64,000 nt of DNA from Paenibacillus arenosi. GTDB lineage: Bacteria; Bacillota; Bacilli; Paenibacillales; Paenibacillaceae. The position numbers and the translations under genes were made by a program. Of this stretch, positions 35,138-43,594 are shown piece by piece (the stretch's first letter is position 1; each line of letters opens with the position of its first letter). The notes below the pieces were generated by a model. It searched no databases, had not been told where the DNA came from, and was given only the letters and a program-made list of their open reading frames with translations. The stretch lies in NCBI RefSeq assembly GCF_014841135.1, contig NZ_JACYTN010000002.1:558001-622000 (forward strand), read 5' to 3'.

Positions 35138-35853
35138 GTACGAGCACCTCTTTCCTTATAATCGAATGATTGGCATAGTGTTGTCAGTCATCGGGTCTAT
35201 AAAAAGATAGATAAACGTGTATCCATGACTTGCAGCATGTGGGTAGGATCTTAGTTGTGTAATTAAAATGATTCGAAGCAAAGCCTGTAGCCTTACATGA
35301 GGAATTATCTATGATGAAGTTTAATAGAATAACACAAGCATTACATAAACTTGAACATTAAGAAAACGTTATAAATATACGAAGATATACATAATTGTTC
35401 ATCGAATCGATAAACATCAACATATACATAAACAAAAAAAGGAGCTTGCCTCGAGAATATCTAATTATACATGTTCATCCCATAACAAGTATTCAAAGTA
35501 TCACTTTCCGAGAGTGTGCAGATTTCCTAAAATCAACCTAAAGATACACCAATAATTTGTAAATATTATTGATTCTCTTAATTAAATTGTTTATACTTCT
35601 TAATAAATCATTAACAGCATGAAAATATTGCTAATAAGTTGCTATATCTAGAAGAATACCGCTAACTATATCTCCTGTCAATTGTTATAGCGCTTGAACT
35701 TTGGAGATTATTTCCCATCTACTTTACATATTGTTGTGTAACTACTATCCTATTACTTCTTTGATTTGCACAGAAATGATAGTAACTGATATGGCTTTTC
35801 GATTAATTGTTTATTCACATTTTATACATATATAAATGAGTGGAGGGCTTTTA
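35138..35853. other. Long AT-rich intergenic region
   Basis: About 715 bases between divergent BtrH-like and glycosyltransferase genes contain no convincing gene on either strand. It is visibly richer in A and T than its flanks. A possible -10 (TATACA, 35823-35828) precedes the glycosyltransferase without a good -35. I saw no clear repeat or structured RNA. Confidence 0.6.
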
Positions 35854-36744
35854 ATGGAACACATCTATTCAGCTTCAGTTATCATTCCTACTTACAATCG
35901 TATTAACAATTTGAAACGCTCATTGGATTCTTTAGTCGAGCAGCAGCTTCCTAAGGATGAATTTGAAGTACTTATTTGTGACGATGGATCAAGTGAAGAT
36001 ACGCTAGGATTAGCGAGGAAATACGATGGATTATTGAACATCAAGTACTTTTTTCAAGAAGACAAAGGTTTCAGAGCTGCTGCTGCACGCAACCTAGGTA
36101 TTCGCAATGCGGAAGGTAATCTATGCATTTTCATTGATAATGGGATTATTCTGCATAAAGATGCGATTCAAGAGCATATCAATGCTCACCTAGAAAGTAG
36201 TCAGCCAAGTGCTGTGCTGGGCTATGTTTACGGTTATGACATGGCAACTAGCAATCATGAGGAAATACGAGGAGTTGTCGAAAATAACTCTATAGATGGT
36301 GCTATAGAAACATTGCGCAATATGAAAATTCTTGATATTCGCGAGAGGCACTATCTTGAGTTCGGGGACGATCTTGAAGCATGGCCTGCCCCATTTGTTG
36401 TACTCTGGACATGTAATGTTTCTGTACCTCGGGAAACACTGCTCGAAATCGGGATGTTCGATGAGAACTACACCACTTGGGGTGGAGAAGATATCGATCT
36501 AGCCCTGGCTCTTCTCCAGCATGGAGCTAGCATCAAACTAGCACGAGCTTCGATGAGCATTCACTTCCCACATGAGAAAGAGCACGACTGGGAAATTGAC
36601 GAAGAAAAGGGCAAATTGGAACTGAAGAAAAAGAAAGAATATTTGATTAGCAAATATTCATCTCCAGAATTGAAACGTTGGATGGAGATAAATGACATAG
36701 ACGAACTCAATCGAGCACTATTAGCAGAACAGCAAATCGTCTGA
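35854..36744 (+). CDS. GT2-type glycosyltransferase with GT7-like C-terminal motif
   Basis: A 296-residue GT-A enzyme. The N-terminus VIIPTYNRINNLKRSL and CDDGSSEDT are typical of family 2. DKGFRAAAARNLGIRNAEG precedes the metal site, which reads FIDNG (Asp95-Asn96) instead of the usual DxD. WGGEDIDLALAL near residue 209 resembles the GGEDxD acceptor motif of galactosyltransferase-type C-termini. No membrane helix, so a soluble cytoplasmic transferase. GGAGGG is 6 bases before this ATG; an earlier ATG at 35836 is less likely. Donor and acceptor unknown; the neighbours suggest glycoconjugate assembly. Confidence 0.87.
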   Translation: MEHIYSASVIIPTYNRINNLKRSLDSLVEQQLPKDEFEVLICDDGSSEDTLGLARKYDGLLNIKYFFQEDKGFRAAAARNLGIRNAEGNLCIFIDNGIILHKDAIQEHINAHLESSQPSAVLGYVYGYDMATSNHEEIRGVVENNSIDGAIETLRNMKILDIRERHYLEFGDDLEAWPAPFVVLWTCNVSVPRETLLEIGMFDENYTTWGGEDIDLALALLQHGASIKLARASMSIHFPHEKEHDWEIDEEKGKLELKKKKEYLISKYSSPELKRWMEINDIDELNRALLAEQQIV

Positions 36745-36772
36745 TAGCTTATACATTTCATGGATGTATACT

Positions 36773-36799
36773 AGGGGGGATGCCAAGTGTATCCCCCCT
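36773..36799 (+). terminator. Hairpin after the glycosyltransferase
   Basis: AGGGGGGAT (36773-36781) pairs perfectly with ATCCCCCCT (36791-36799). The T-tail is poor, so termination is probable rather than certain; it also lies beyond the convergent esterase gene. Confidence 0.6.
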
Positions 36800-36819
36800 G
36801 TTGTTGTACCGATTCCATT

Positions 36820-37875
36820 TTACCAAGCCATAATACGCTTAATCTCTTGAGTAAGTTGATCTGCCATTTTAACATGTGTATTCGTAGTCGGGTGACCCTC
36901 TTCACCAAGCCCATCCCGCTGCGTATCAATCAAATCAAATATAAGTGAGTACATATTCAAATCGCCAGCCGCACGAAGTTGTTCACATGCCTCAACAACA
37001 TAATCTTTAAGCGGCCATTGTTGAAAAGGACCAAGTGCCATTATGATCTTCGCCTGAGGATAATTGCTGCGTATACGTGTAACGAATTTACAATAGGTTG
37101 TGACAAACTCTTGTTGATCAATAGCAAAGTTATTATCATTGGTTCCTAAATTGATGACAACGAGATCAGGAATCCAGCTCGAAAAATCCCATCTTGATTC
37201 AGGTATGATTGGATTAAGCCTTTCATATTGTACTGGCATCGTGTTATCTCGATTATTATCATAGTTAACGACTAAGCCGATACCAGATACAGCTATCGTG
37301 TGATGCTCAGCGTCAAGCGCACGAGTTGCAATCGTGCCATAAGCAAGTTCGTTATTTTCATTTTCGGGCTTCGTAAGATCCTCTTCCCTACCTTCATTAC
37401 CAGAACCGCAGCTTATTGAATCGCCAATAATCTCTACTTTCCGTGTAAACCGTGCTGGTGGTTCTAGAAAAGTCCCCCCGTCAGACAATGTGAAGCCCAT
37501 AAATTGAATACTTCCGAACATCCCTTCCGTCCGTTTATATACTTCAATCGTATGTACATCATCACTAAGATCTGTTGCCAGCGTGTATACCGATACCCCA
37601 GCATCAATGTAGAGCTTGTAAGGCTCGCCACCATCAATGCTCACATTAACCCATGAGTGATCTCTATGCTTCACGGTCATATACATCGTAATAGAAGAGC
37701 CTTCAAACCGAGCTGCAATCGAACTTCCCGGCCAAGATAGTATAGGTCCACCATCATCTGACCAATCTATTCTCCCCACATAACGTATACTGTTTTGCAT
37801 ATTAAATTGAGAACTCTTCAACTGTTCGTCGCTCGGCCGCACGATTGGCTGCCAATACTTGTTCATTACTTCCAC
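36820..37875 (-). CDS. CE2-like SGNH carbohydrate esterase without signal peptide
   Basis: A 351-residue two-domain protein. An N-terminal beta-sandwich (about residues 28-132, with SWPGSSIAARFEG) precedes an SGNH hydrolase domain, the architecture of carbohydrate esterase family 2. Visible blocks are EIIGDSISCG (Ser153), NLGTNDN and EEGHPTTNTH (His328). CE2 enzymes typically rely on a Ser-His dyad and remove acetyl groups from glycans. No signal peptide is present, so it should act in the cytoplasm. The start is uncertain: a GTG 11 bases after AAGGAG is used, while longer and shorter starts are possible. Confidence 0.82.
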   Translation of the reverse strand: MEVMNKYWQPIVRPSDEQLKSSQFNMQNSIRYVGRIDWSDDGGPILSWPGSSIAARFEGSSITMYMTVKHRDHSWVNVSIDGGEPYKLYIDAGVSVYTLATDLSDDVHTIEVYKRTEGMFGSIQFMGFTLSDGGTFLEPPARFTRKVEIIGDSISCGSGNEGREEDLTKPENENNELAYGTIATRALDAEHHTIAVSGIGLVVNYDNNRDNTMPVQYERLNPIIPESRWDFSSWIPDLVVINLGTNDNNFAIDQQEFVTTYCKFVTRIRSNYPQAKIIMALGPFQQWPLKDYVVEACEQLRAAGDLNMYSLIFDLIDTQRDGLGEEGHPTTNTHVKMADQLTQEIKRIMAW

Positions 37876-38109
37876 TATTATGTCCACTCCTTAAGCAATC
37901 GTTAGCGTCATCGTCAGACTCACGCTACAAAGGCCGTTCTGTCTCTACTAATGCCAAACATACTACTAACCTATTTGTATCCCACAACGATAATGGAAGA
38001 TATACGTAAATATTGTAACATACAAGAAGAAAACAATAGATATTTTAAGCTATAATAAGATTAGTTTTCTTCATTTATTTGGAAACAAAGTAGAAAGGAG
38101 CCTCATTCC

Positions 38110-39738
38110 ATGAATCGAAGGTCCAATCGTGCCATTGTCGTTAATCAGATCGGTTATCCGCTCCATAGCACTAAACAAGCTGTGTTCACCAAAGATGGAA
38201 CCTTTCATGTTGTGAACGAAAGCAGTGGGATAGTAGTTTTTACAGGGCGAACGAGTTCCTTAAACAACGATCCTGCTAGCGGTCACATGGTGGCTCTCGG
38301 TGATTTTAGCGAGGTGAATGAAATTGGTAGATTCTATATACAACATGAAATAGAAAACGTGACCTCTGCCCCATTTTCAATCCAGCCGCATCCGTATACC
38401 GCTCTTCATCACGGACTATTAAAAGCATTCTATTATTTTCGCTGTGGACAAGAACTTACACCAGAACTTGCTGGCCCATGGCACCATAGTGCCTGCCACT
38501 TAGCAGAGGGATTCGTTTATGACAATCCTGAGCAAAGATTGGATTGCTCTGGAGGTTGGCATGATGCTGGTGACTACGGAAAATATATAGTACCTGGAGC
38601 AAAAGCGGTTGCCGATCTGCTGCTCGCATACGAGCTGTATCCCAGCGCCTTTCGTCGTCCCGTCCCTATTCCAGAAACAGATGGATTCCTTCCAGATGTA
38701 CTGCATGAATGTCGTTGGGAGTTAGATTGGATGTTTAAAATGCAACACCCGTCCGGAGGTGTGTTTCACAAACTTACTACACATCAGTTTCCTCCACTTA
38801 CTACTTTGCCTGAGCACGATCTAGAGCCACTTATCTTTTCCCCCATTTCATCGACAGCAACTGGTTGTTTTGCTGCGATAATGGCAAAGGCTGCACGAAT
38901 CTACCAACCATTTGATGCAAAATATGCACATAAGTGTATTCAAGCATCTGTTCTCGCATGGGAGTGGTTAATGAACAATCCAGGTGTACTCGCATTCCAC
39001 AATCCACCTGATATAGGTACAGGCGATTACAGTGATCAACAAGACATAGACGATCGTTATTGGGCTGCTTGTGAATTGTACGCTACAACACATAACCCCG
39101 TTTATCAAGATGCATTGTTGACAATGAGCAAAGAAGCGTTCCATAAATTTGGACTTTGCTGGTCCAATATAGGTGGATACGGCAGTATAGCCTATCTACT
39201 GAGCGATATTACGCAAACGGATTGCGAATTATACGATCAGTTGTTAAGTGGCCTTCGGAATGAAGCAGACTATATGCTTTGGAAAAGTTCAACAGACGGA
39301 TATGGCATTTCACTGCTTAAAGATGAGTATATTTGGGGCAGCAACAAAGTGGTCATGAACAATGCTATGCTGTTATTGATAGCCTATCGCTTTTTTGAAG
39401 ACAAACGATATGAAGCAGCTGCATTGAATCATGTTCATTACCTTTCAGGGCGCAATTCGCTAGATCTAAGTTATATTACAGGTTTCGGAGATCATTCTGT
39501 CCAACATCCGCATTACCGCCCAAGTATCGCAGATGACACTACAGACCCTGTACCTGGACTTGTTAGCGGTGGGCCTAATGCTGGCTTACATGATGAAATC
39601 TCCAAGAAAAGCCTTCAAGGTCTGCCACCAGCTCAATGCTTTATCGATCATGAAGATAGTTACGCCACCAATGAAGTAGCTATTTATTGGAATTCGCCTG
39701 CTTTATTCGTACTCTCTCATTGGGAGCAGCAGAAATAG
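38110..39738 (+). CDS. GH9 family glycoside hydrolase, cytoplasmic
   Basis: A 542-residue enzyme with an N-terminal CelD-type Ig-like domain (residues 5-92) and a GH9 (alpha/alpha)6 catalytic domain. The catalytic base is expected at Asp155 (with Asp152) in GGWHDAGDYGKY and the acid at Glu522 in SYATNEVAIYWNSPA; GRNSLDLSYITGFG is also a family block. There is no signal peptide or carbohydrate-binding module, unlike secreted endoglucanases. It is more like intracellular GH9 exo-enzymes acting on short beta-linked oligosaccharides. Divergent from the CE2-like esterase gene, 234 bases apart. Confidence 0.9.
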   Translation: MNRRSNRAIVVNQIGYPLHSTKQAVFTKDGTFHVVNESSGIVVFTGRTSSLNNDPASGHMVALGDFSEVNEIGRFYIQHEIENVTSAPFSIQPHPYTALHHGLLKAFYYFRCGQELTPELAGPWHHSACHLAEGFVYDNPEQRLDCSGGWHDAGDYGKYIVPGAKAVADLLLAYELYPSAFRRPVPIPETDGFLPDVLHECRWELDWMFKMQHPSGGVFHKLTTHQFPPLTTLPEHDLEPLIFSPISSTATGCFAAIMAKAARIYQPFDAKYAHKCIQASVLAWEWLMNNPGVLAFHNPPDIGTGDYSDQQDIDDRYWAACELYATTHNPVYQDALLTMSKEAFHKFGLCWSNIGGYGSIAYLLSDITQTDCELYDQLLSGLRNEADYMLWKSSTDGYGISLLKDEYIWGSNKVVMNNAMLLLIAYRFFEDKRYEAAALNHVHYLSGRNSLDLSYITGFGDHSVQHPHYRPSIADDTTDPVPGLVSGGPNAGLHDEISKKSLQGLPPAQCFIDHEDSYATNEVAIYWNSPALFVLSHWEQQK

Positions 39739-39742
39739 GCAA

Positions 39743-39810
39743 GAGAGATGCTCCGTCATTCACACACTTGTTACATCACTGAATGACGGAAGCTAATCTC
39801 TTTTCTTTTC
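39743..39810 (+). terminator. Terminator after the GH9 gene
   Basis: CCGTCATTCA (39752-39761) pairs with TGAATGACGG (39780-39789), an outer GAGAT/ATCTC extension closes it, and TTTTCTTTTC follows. Confidence 0.82.
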
Positions 39811-39818
39811 TAAAAAAA

Positions 39819-41513
39819 CTAAACCTTGCACAATGACTCACTTTCCACCTTCTGTCCATATACATTTACATTCCATATGGAAAATCCATATGTAGTTTCC
39901 CTTTCTAACATAAGTATGCGAACGTATCGGCCCTCACCATGGCAAACAATTACCTCTTCGCTCACTTCCACCTCTTCTTCTCCTTCTCTTCTCTCTTTTT
40001 CTTTCGTACTGATCGTTACCCATGTTTCACTATCATCCGACACTTGTATTTCATACTTCGTAGCAAAAGAATACTCCCACTGGACAACAACGTGTGAAAC
40101 AGCCACTCTCTCTTCTAAATCAATACATAACCACTGCGGCTCCGAGAATTCGCTGCTCCATCGCGTTGAACTATTCCCATTTACTACATGGTTAGCTGGA
40201 AAAGTCATACCGTCAAAACCTGGTTCAACAGACGAGGCCGATACCATTTTATTCAAAGCCCAATCCTCTCCTAGGATACTAGGCTCAGTTCTTATTTCAA
40301 TCTCCGCTTGCAATTGCGATACGTTTCCAAAAATATCTTTAGAGCGAACGACGATACGATAGTCTGTATCTGGCTTTACGTTCTGGAACTTATATCTCGT
40401 CACTCTCGTTTCAACCATCATGTCATTTATCGTAATTTCAAATGCTATGACATGATCTTCTAGCATTGGCGCTTCCCATTCAATAGCAATACTATCGCTC
40501 GTGATTGCCAGTGCTCTTAATTGGGATGGACCAGCTGCTAATTGTTCGGGTTTGTTCCACGAAGATGCTTCAGCATCCTGTGCTATTTCTTTTTTCAAAG
40601 CAAGTAATGTTAAGCGCTCATATTCTCGTAACCCTGCCACTCTCTCAAGCAAATCATCAATTTGCACGGGCTGTTTTAATATATGGATTTGTGCTTCTTT
40701 TTTAATAATTACATTTTTAAGCCCTTCCGCCAGATCAGAACAGTAATGCAGCATAGGTGACACATACGAGGGTACTTGAAGAAGGTTAACATAACTGGAG
40801 AACATATATCGTGATCCACCTAGCACAACAAACAACTGTATTAACGTATGGAAGATGTCTTTCCTCTCTTCCGTCGTCACATATGGCAGCTGATTGACCA
40901 TTTCTACAGCTTTATCAAACAATCTGGAGCTTCCCGTTTCCTTCATGATTTGTTGAATCGCTCTATCAAGAAATAATTGCTTTGATTCAGCAGTGAACTC
41001 AATATTATGCACATGCATGGAAAAGAGCGGATACTCCAATTGACTGACTACATTCAGTACAAATTCAGAATCGTATCTTTCAGATGCAACATGTCGAATA
41101 TCATTCAATACAGCATGTTCCTGATTCACAAACTGCTCTATCATCATATAATGCGTAGATTCTCCATCCATAAAATGAAGCTCTGGAAAATACTTAGGCT
41201 TTAAACCAGCAAACACGACATGTTTATCATGCAAATTCATTTCAATAAACCGCACAGCCTCACTGGTAGATGAGCCCTCAAAATCCGTAAACTTCACGCC
41301 TACTTGTAAAAGGTCAGCATCTTCCAAACACTCCATATTTAAAAGCCAGAAGCCTTTTTTCTCCTCTAGTAATTCTTTATATAAATTATCCGAACTTTCA
41401 TAGGAATTATAAAAAAGATGTTCTGCTTGATGCCCATAACGAAGCAAAAGATGAGCAACTGAAATTCTGTAACAATTGAGATGACTTCTACGATAGAACA
41501 AATAATGATTCAT
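39819..41513 (-). CDS. BtrH-like domain fused to FN3 and F5/8-type-C (discoidin) domains
   Basis: A 564-residue protein in three parts. Residues 1-160 carry a papain-fold set: Cys14 (HLNCYRISVAHLLLRYG), His121 (ESTHYMMIEQF) and Asn137/Asp138 (AVLNDIR), paralleling the BtrH-like protein at 34142-35137. A helical region (170-310) follows. Then come a fibronectin type III domain (about 330-410) and an F5/8-type-C carbohydrate-binding domain (415-553; NHVVNGNSSTRWSSEF, WLCIDLEE). No signal peptide. AAGGG is 7 bases before the chosen ATG, 22 codons inside the longer frame. A glycan-directed acyltransferase or cysteine hydrolase is the best guess; the activity is unproven. Confidence 0.62.
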   Translation of the reverse strand: MNHYLFYRRSHLNCYRISVAHLLLRYGHQAEHLFYNSYESSDNLYKELLEEKKGFWLLNMECLEDADLLQVGVKFTDFEGSSTSEAVRFIEMNLHDKHVVFAGLKPKYFPELHFMDGESTHYMMIEQFVNQEHAVLNDIRHVASERYDSEFVLNVVSQLEYPLFSMHVHNIEFTAESKQLFLDRAIQQIMKETGSSRLFDKAVEMVNQLPYVTTEERKDIFHTLIQLFVVLGGSRYMFSSYVNLLQVPSYVSPMLHYCSDLAEGLKNVIIKKEAQIHILKQPVQIDDLLERVAGLREYERLTLLALKKEIAQDAEASSWNKPEQLAAGPSQLRALAITSDSIAIEWEAPMLEDHVIAFEITINDMMVETRVTRYKFQNVKPDTDYRIVVRSKDIFGNVSQLQAEIEIRTEPSILGEDWALNKMVSASSVEPGFDGMTFPANHVVNGNSSTRWSSEFSEPQWLCIDLEERVAVSHVVVQWEYSFATKYEIQVSDDSETWVTISTKEKERREGEEEVEVSEEVIVCHGEGRYVRILMLERETTYGFSIWNVNVYGQKVESESLCKV

Positions 41514-41665
41514 ACCATCACCCTTTTCTCGATCTTCTATCATTCCATATAAAGTTCCTATAGTCATAAGGCTAAACATAAATCACTTAGTTTCATTATA
41601 TTTATAAAATAATGAAATTGTTTATCAGATCTTGTTGTCGAATTTTAAGTTATTACGCAAAAAAA

Positions 41666-41733
41666 ATCCCCTCCTTATTTATCACCGTAATGAGAACTTC
41701 GTCGTTCTCTAGTGTTTTCCTTAAAGAGGGGAT
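41666..41733 (-). terminator. Complex terminator after the small membrane protein
   Basis: ATCCCCTC (41666-41673) pairs with GAGGGGAT (41726-41733), enclosing an inner GAGAAC/GTTCTC hairpin. On minus a run of eight T follows. Two-level structure, larger than usual. Confidence 0.8.
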
Positions 41734-41742
41734 ACTATTTCT

Positions 41743-42315
41743 CTATTTATTATTTTCAGCCGCTATTGCAGCTGCTTGTTTGAATAACGCAATGATCATA
41801 ACCGTCGTTACGACATACAAAAATGACATCGGCTGACCAAGTGCCTTGAAAATCGGAGGAGATACAATCGAAAAAGCTAACATGATTATCGTACCAAATA
41901 AGTTAATCGCACCATAAAACATACCACGTCGCTTAGCTGTATCAGCCAATTTCAATAAAGACTTGCCATTCGCCCATTCACGCACACCAGATGTAAGCAG
42001 CCAGATTAAATAAATATTCGTTGCCAAAATAGCGATACTTTGCACAATCGCAGACCACAACCATAACTGTTCACCCATTAATCCAGCTACAAAGGGCCCA
42101 ATAAACTCATAACCCGTCAATACGATTACTACAGGCATAAATCGCTTCGCACGATAAAAAGATGGAGCTGTTTGCTGCAGCTCTGTCAAAGACTTCAGTA
42201 CTAACAACATTCCGAAAACATCGGGAAGGACATCGACAACCCCCCATAATCGAATATCAATTAAGAAGACTAGCCCCCATAATATCCTTTTAAATGCTTG
42301 CTGTTCTTGGTTCAT
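41743..42315 (-). CDS. Hypothetical membrane protein
   Basis: A 190-residue protein with four to five predicted hydrophobic helices (about residues 10-40, 60-80, 85-108, 132-152 and 163-185). I recognise no family motif. It is a monocistronic minus-strand unit with its own complex terminator, between the BtrH-FN3-F5/8C gene and a DegV gene. The ribosome site (GGGAG) is 11 bases from the ATG. Function unknown. Confidence 0.7.
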   Translation of the reverse strand: MNQEQQAFKRILWGLVFLIDIRLWGVVDVLPDVFGMLLVLKSLTELQQTAPSFYRAKRFMPVVIVLTGYEFIGPFVAGLMGEQLWLWSAIVQSIAILATNIYLIWLLTSGVREWANGKSLLKLADTAKRRGMFYGAINLFGTIIMLAFSIVSPPIFKALGQPMSFLYVVTTVMIIALFKQAAAIAAENNK

Positions 42316-42639
42316 CCGCCAACCGACTCCCTTGTTGAAATAATCTCCTGTTGTCTCTTACATCTTTAATCACAATCATTTACCATTACATTCTATATTT
42401 CTACCCTATTGCATACGTGAATCAGTATACCGCTGATTCAGCAGTCAAGCAATGAACAAGAAAGCTCCCTCACACATATAGAATACGTTCATATACAATG
42501 AATGTAGTTCCATCCATAATTAGGGTAGATATTAAAGCGTGAATGAATTAGAGAATTGAAGTATAATAGAAACGATGTCTTTATGAGGGAATTCATTATA
42601 TAATAGATAGATTGTCAGATTGCTGCAGGAGGTTAAACA
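42316..42639. other. Intergenic between membrane protein and DegV genes
   Basis: About 320 bases without a gene. It holds an inverted repeat, TGAATCAG (42418-42425) with CTGATTCA (42433-42440), and two -10-like TATAAT sites (42562-42567 and 42599-42604) before the DegV gene, neither with a strong -35. Confidence 0.6.
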
Positions 42640-43497
42640 ATGGCATCGATCAAAATATTTTCTGATAGTACATGCGACCTACCACCATCACTAATTGAAC
42701 AACATGATATCGGGATTGTCCCCCTTTATGTGACATTCGGTGATCAAGCGTTCCAAGATGGCGTGGACATGGACCCTGCTAAACTTTATGAAATGGTAGA
42801 TCAAGGCGGTCAGCTTCCTAAGACTGCTGCACCATCTCCAGGTGACTTTGTCGCAAAGTTCGAACCGTTCGTTAAAGCTGGACAAGATATTATCTATATC
42901 GGTCTTTCTACAGAGCTCTCTTCAACCATTCAAAATGCGATTATCGCATCTCAAATGCTTGAAGAACATTCTGGACGTATTCATGTTATTGATTCCATGA
43001 ATTTATCAACAGGGATCGGTATTCAAGTTCTGCGTGCCGCACGTATGGCTGAAGCTGGAAACAGCATTGAAGATATCATTCCACACATACAAGAAATGAG
43101 AAAGCATATCGAAACCGAATTCATCATCGATACGCTTGACTATTTGCACAAGGGTGGCAGATGCAGCAGCTTGCAGAACATCATTGGAACGCTGCTTCGC
43201 ATTCGTCCAGTCATTAAAGTCGTAGATGGCAAAATGATTGCAGCCAGCAAAGTACGCGGCAAACGTGAAAAAGCATTGGAGCAGCTTCTAAGCAATCCTC
43301 TGAATTTGAAAAGTCGAATGGACAATGACACGATATTCGTCACTCATTCCTATTCTGATGAAGATGCTGCCCATGTGGTTGAGCAGCTTAAGCTGCTCAC
43401 GGGAGCTAAGCACGTGTATACTTCGTATACAGGCTGTGTCATTTCAAGTCATTGTGGACCGAATACGATCGGTATCGTCTTTGCAACGAATAACTAG
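42640..43497 (+). CDS. DegV family fatty-acid-binding protein (second copy)
   Basis: A 285-residue DegV-fold protein with the N-terminal IKIFSDSTCDLPPSLI, a LPKTAAPSPGDF motif near residue 67 and a DTLDYLHKGGRCSSLQ motif near residue 167, all expected for FakB-type fatty-acid binding. It differs from the copy at 11962-12831 throughout, so the two may bind different acyl chains. AGGAGG is 8 bases before the ATG. Followed by a strong terminator; monocistronic. Confidence 0.9.
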   Translation: MASIKIFSDSTCDLPPSLIEQHDIGIVPLYVTFGDQAFQDGVDMDPAKLYEMVDQGGQLPKTAAPSPGDFVAKFEPFVKAGQDIIYIGLSTELSSTIQNAIIASQMLEEHSGRIHVIDSMNLSTGIGIQVLRAARMAEAGNSIEDIIPHIQEMRKHIETEFIIDTLDYLHKGGRCSSLQNIIGTLLRIRPVIKVVDGKMIAASKVRGKREKALEQLLSNPLNLKSRMDNDTIFVTHSYSDEDAAHVVEQLKLLTGAKHVYTSYTGCVISSHCGPNTIGIVFATNN

Positions 43498-43525
43498 AGC
43501 CTATACTACACATAAGAAACGACAA

Positions 43526-43578
43526 AGAGAGGGAAGAAAAACGACTACTATCGTCGCTTTTCTTCCCTCTCTTCCTTA
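43526..43578. terminator. Long-stem terminator after the second DegV gene
   Basis: A 20-base near-perfect stem pairs 43526-43545 with 43553-43572. Plus-strand T is interspersed with C (CTTCCTTATT). It lies between convergent DegV and acetyltransferase genes. Confidence 0.75.
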
Positions 43579-43594
43579 TTTAACAGCAAACCAT

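Noticed and set aside
33862-41513. Butirosin-type aminoglycoside cluster
   Set aside because: Only the ACP and BtrH-like parts recall that pathway. The 2-deoxystreptamine, aminotransferase and ligase genes are absent.
42418-42440. TGAATCAG inverted repeat as an attachment or recombination site
   Set aside because: A short single palindrome with no integrase, repeat copy or mobile-element gene nearby.
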